Shown: piece by piece, positions 40,226-40,347 of the stretch | Position numbering within the stretch: the stretch's first letter is position 1 | Layout of the letters: each line of letters opens with the position of its first letter | From: Alphaproteobacteria bacterium | GTDB taxonomy: Bacteria; Pseudomonadota; Alphaproteobacteria; GCA-2731375 | Reading direction: 5' to 3' | DNA: 40,347 nucleotides | Assembly: GCA_016869175.1 (NCBI GenBank) | Contig: VGEV01000015.1 | Location: 1 to 40,347, forward strand | The notes under the pieces: model-generated | The model's database searches: none | The model's input: the letters and a program-made list of their open reading frames with translations, nothing else | What the model was told of the DNA's origin: nothing | Position numbers and translations under genes: made by a program

Positions 40226-40347
40226 TGGACCCCGGTTTTGGGACCAGGGGCTTGAGTGGAGCCGCGTTCTGATCCGTCATTGTGACGGAGGGAGCGATGG
40301 CGAAGACAAGACGGAAGTTTGATGCGGCATTCAAGGCGAAGATCGCC
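40226..40347 (+). mobile_element. IS3-family insertion sequence, left end (runs off the window)
   Basis: The left end starts TGGACCCCGGTTTTGGGACC at 40226, a TG-starting terminal repeat, followed 71 bp later by the start of an IS3-type orfA. The right end is outside the window. It is inserted within the IS1380 transposase gene. Confidence 0.75.
40297..40347 (+). CDS. IS3-family transposase OrfA, N-terminal fragment (3' end beyond window)
   Basis: Only 17 codons are visible: MAKTRRKFDAAFKAKIA, the characteristic N-terminus of IS3/IS911-type OrfA helix-turn-helix proteins. GGAGGGA (40288-40294) sits just upstream of ATG 40297. OrfB, normally made by a -1 frameshift, would lie outside the window. 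Confidence 0.8.
   Translation, partial: MAKTRRKFDAAFKAKIA

Noticed and set aside
1-40347. CRISPR array, prophage or integrative element core
   Set aside because: No regularly spaced identical repeats, cas genes, phage structural genes or integrase other than XerD are seen.

Overview
The window is GC-rich DNA with long open antisense frames and short intergenic gaps. xerD and accA sit next to each other, the core genes are of proteobacterial type, and there is one FNR/FixK-type box. Together this suggests an alphaproteobacterium, probably Rhodospirillales-like. That placement is inferred from gene content, not from a marker gene. TGA, TAA and TAG are all used as stops.

Layout. 1-3583: housekeeping genes (end of an unknown helical protein, xerD, accA). 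3613-6273: a luciferase-like monooxygenase behind a perfect FNR-type palindrome, then a small exported protein behind a highly structured leader that can hide its ribosome binding site, then a GNAT acetyltransferase broken by one in-frame TGA. 6274-6909: no gene, but a 200-bp element with IS-like inverted ends and 45-bp-spaced internal repeats. 6910-12579: a co-directional catabolic cluster (acyl-CoA dehydrogenase, luciferase-like monooxygenase, di-iron ferritin-like protein, two tandem APH-type kinases). It resembles a split ACAD10/11 or LvaA/LvaC system for hydroxy-acyl-CoA breakdown.

12563-26975 (minus strand) is the most striking part. It is a seven-gene operon, with an EamA transporter behind it, that looks like a complete electron path from cytoplasmic NAD(P)H to the outer membrane or beyond. 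In order it encodes: a fused FAD/NAD(P) oxidoreductase with two cyclic-nucleotide-binding domains and four [4Fe-4S] motifs; a di-heme b-type membrane protein; a membrane-anchored decaheme cytochrome carrying a cytoplasmic FHA domain; a small exported protein; a double HbpS/GlcG-like exported protein; an outer-membrane beta-barrel; and a 1394-residue decaheme cytochrome fused to an LVIVD-repeat propeller. A divergent NtrC-type sigma54 activator (27176-28597) shares the promoter region, so the operon may be sigma54-controlled. A frameshifted Hpt phosphotransfer gene lies just beyond the activator.

28898-39778: a crotonase, a CNT nucleoside transporter, a tandem array of tiny membrane and exported proteins (pattern A-B-A-B-A) behind a secF that has no secD beside it, a zinc alcohol dehydrogenase, an MFS transporter, a second crotonase with atypical active-site residues, a GST, xanthine-type phosphoribosyltransferase (gpt), tRNA-Thr(CGU) and a class III aminotransferase. 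39976-40347: an IS1380-type element interrupted by an IS3-family element that runs off the window.
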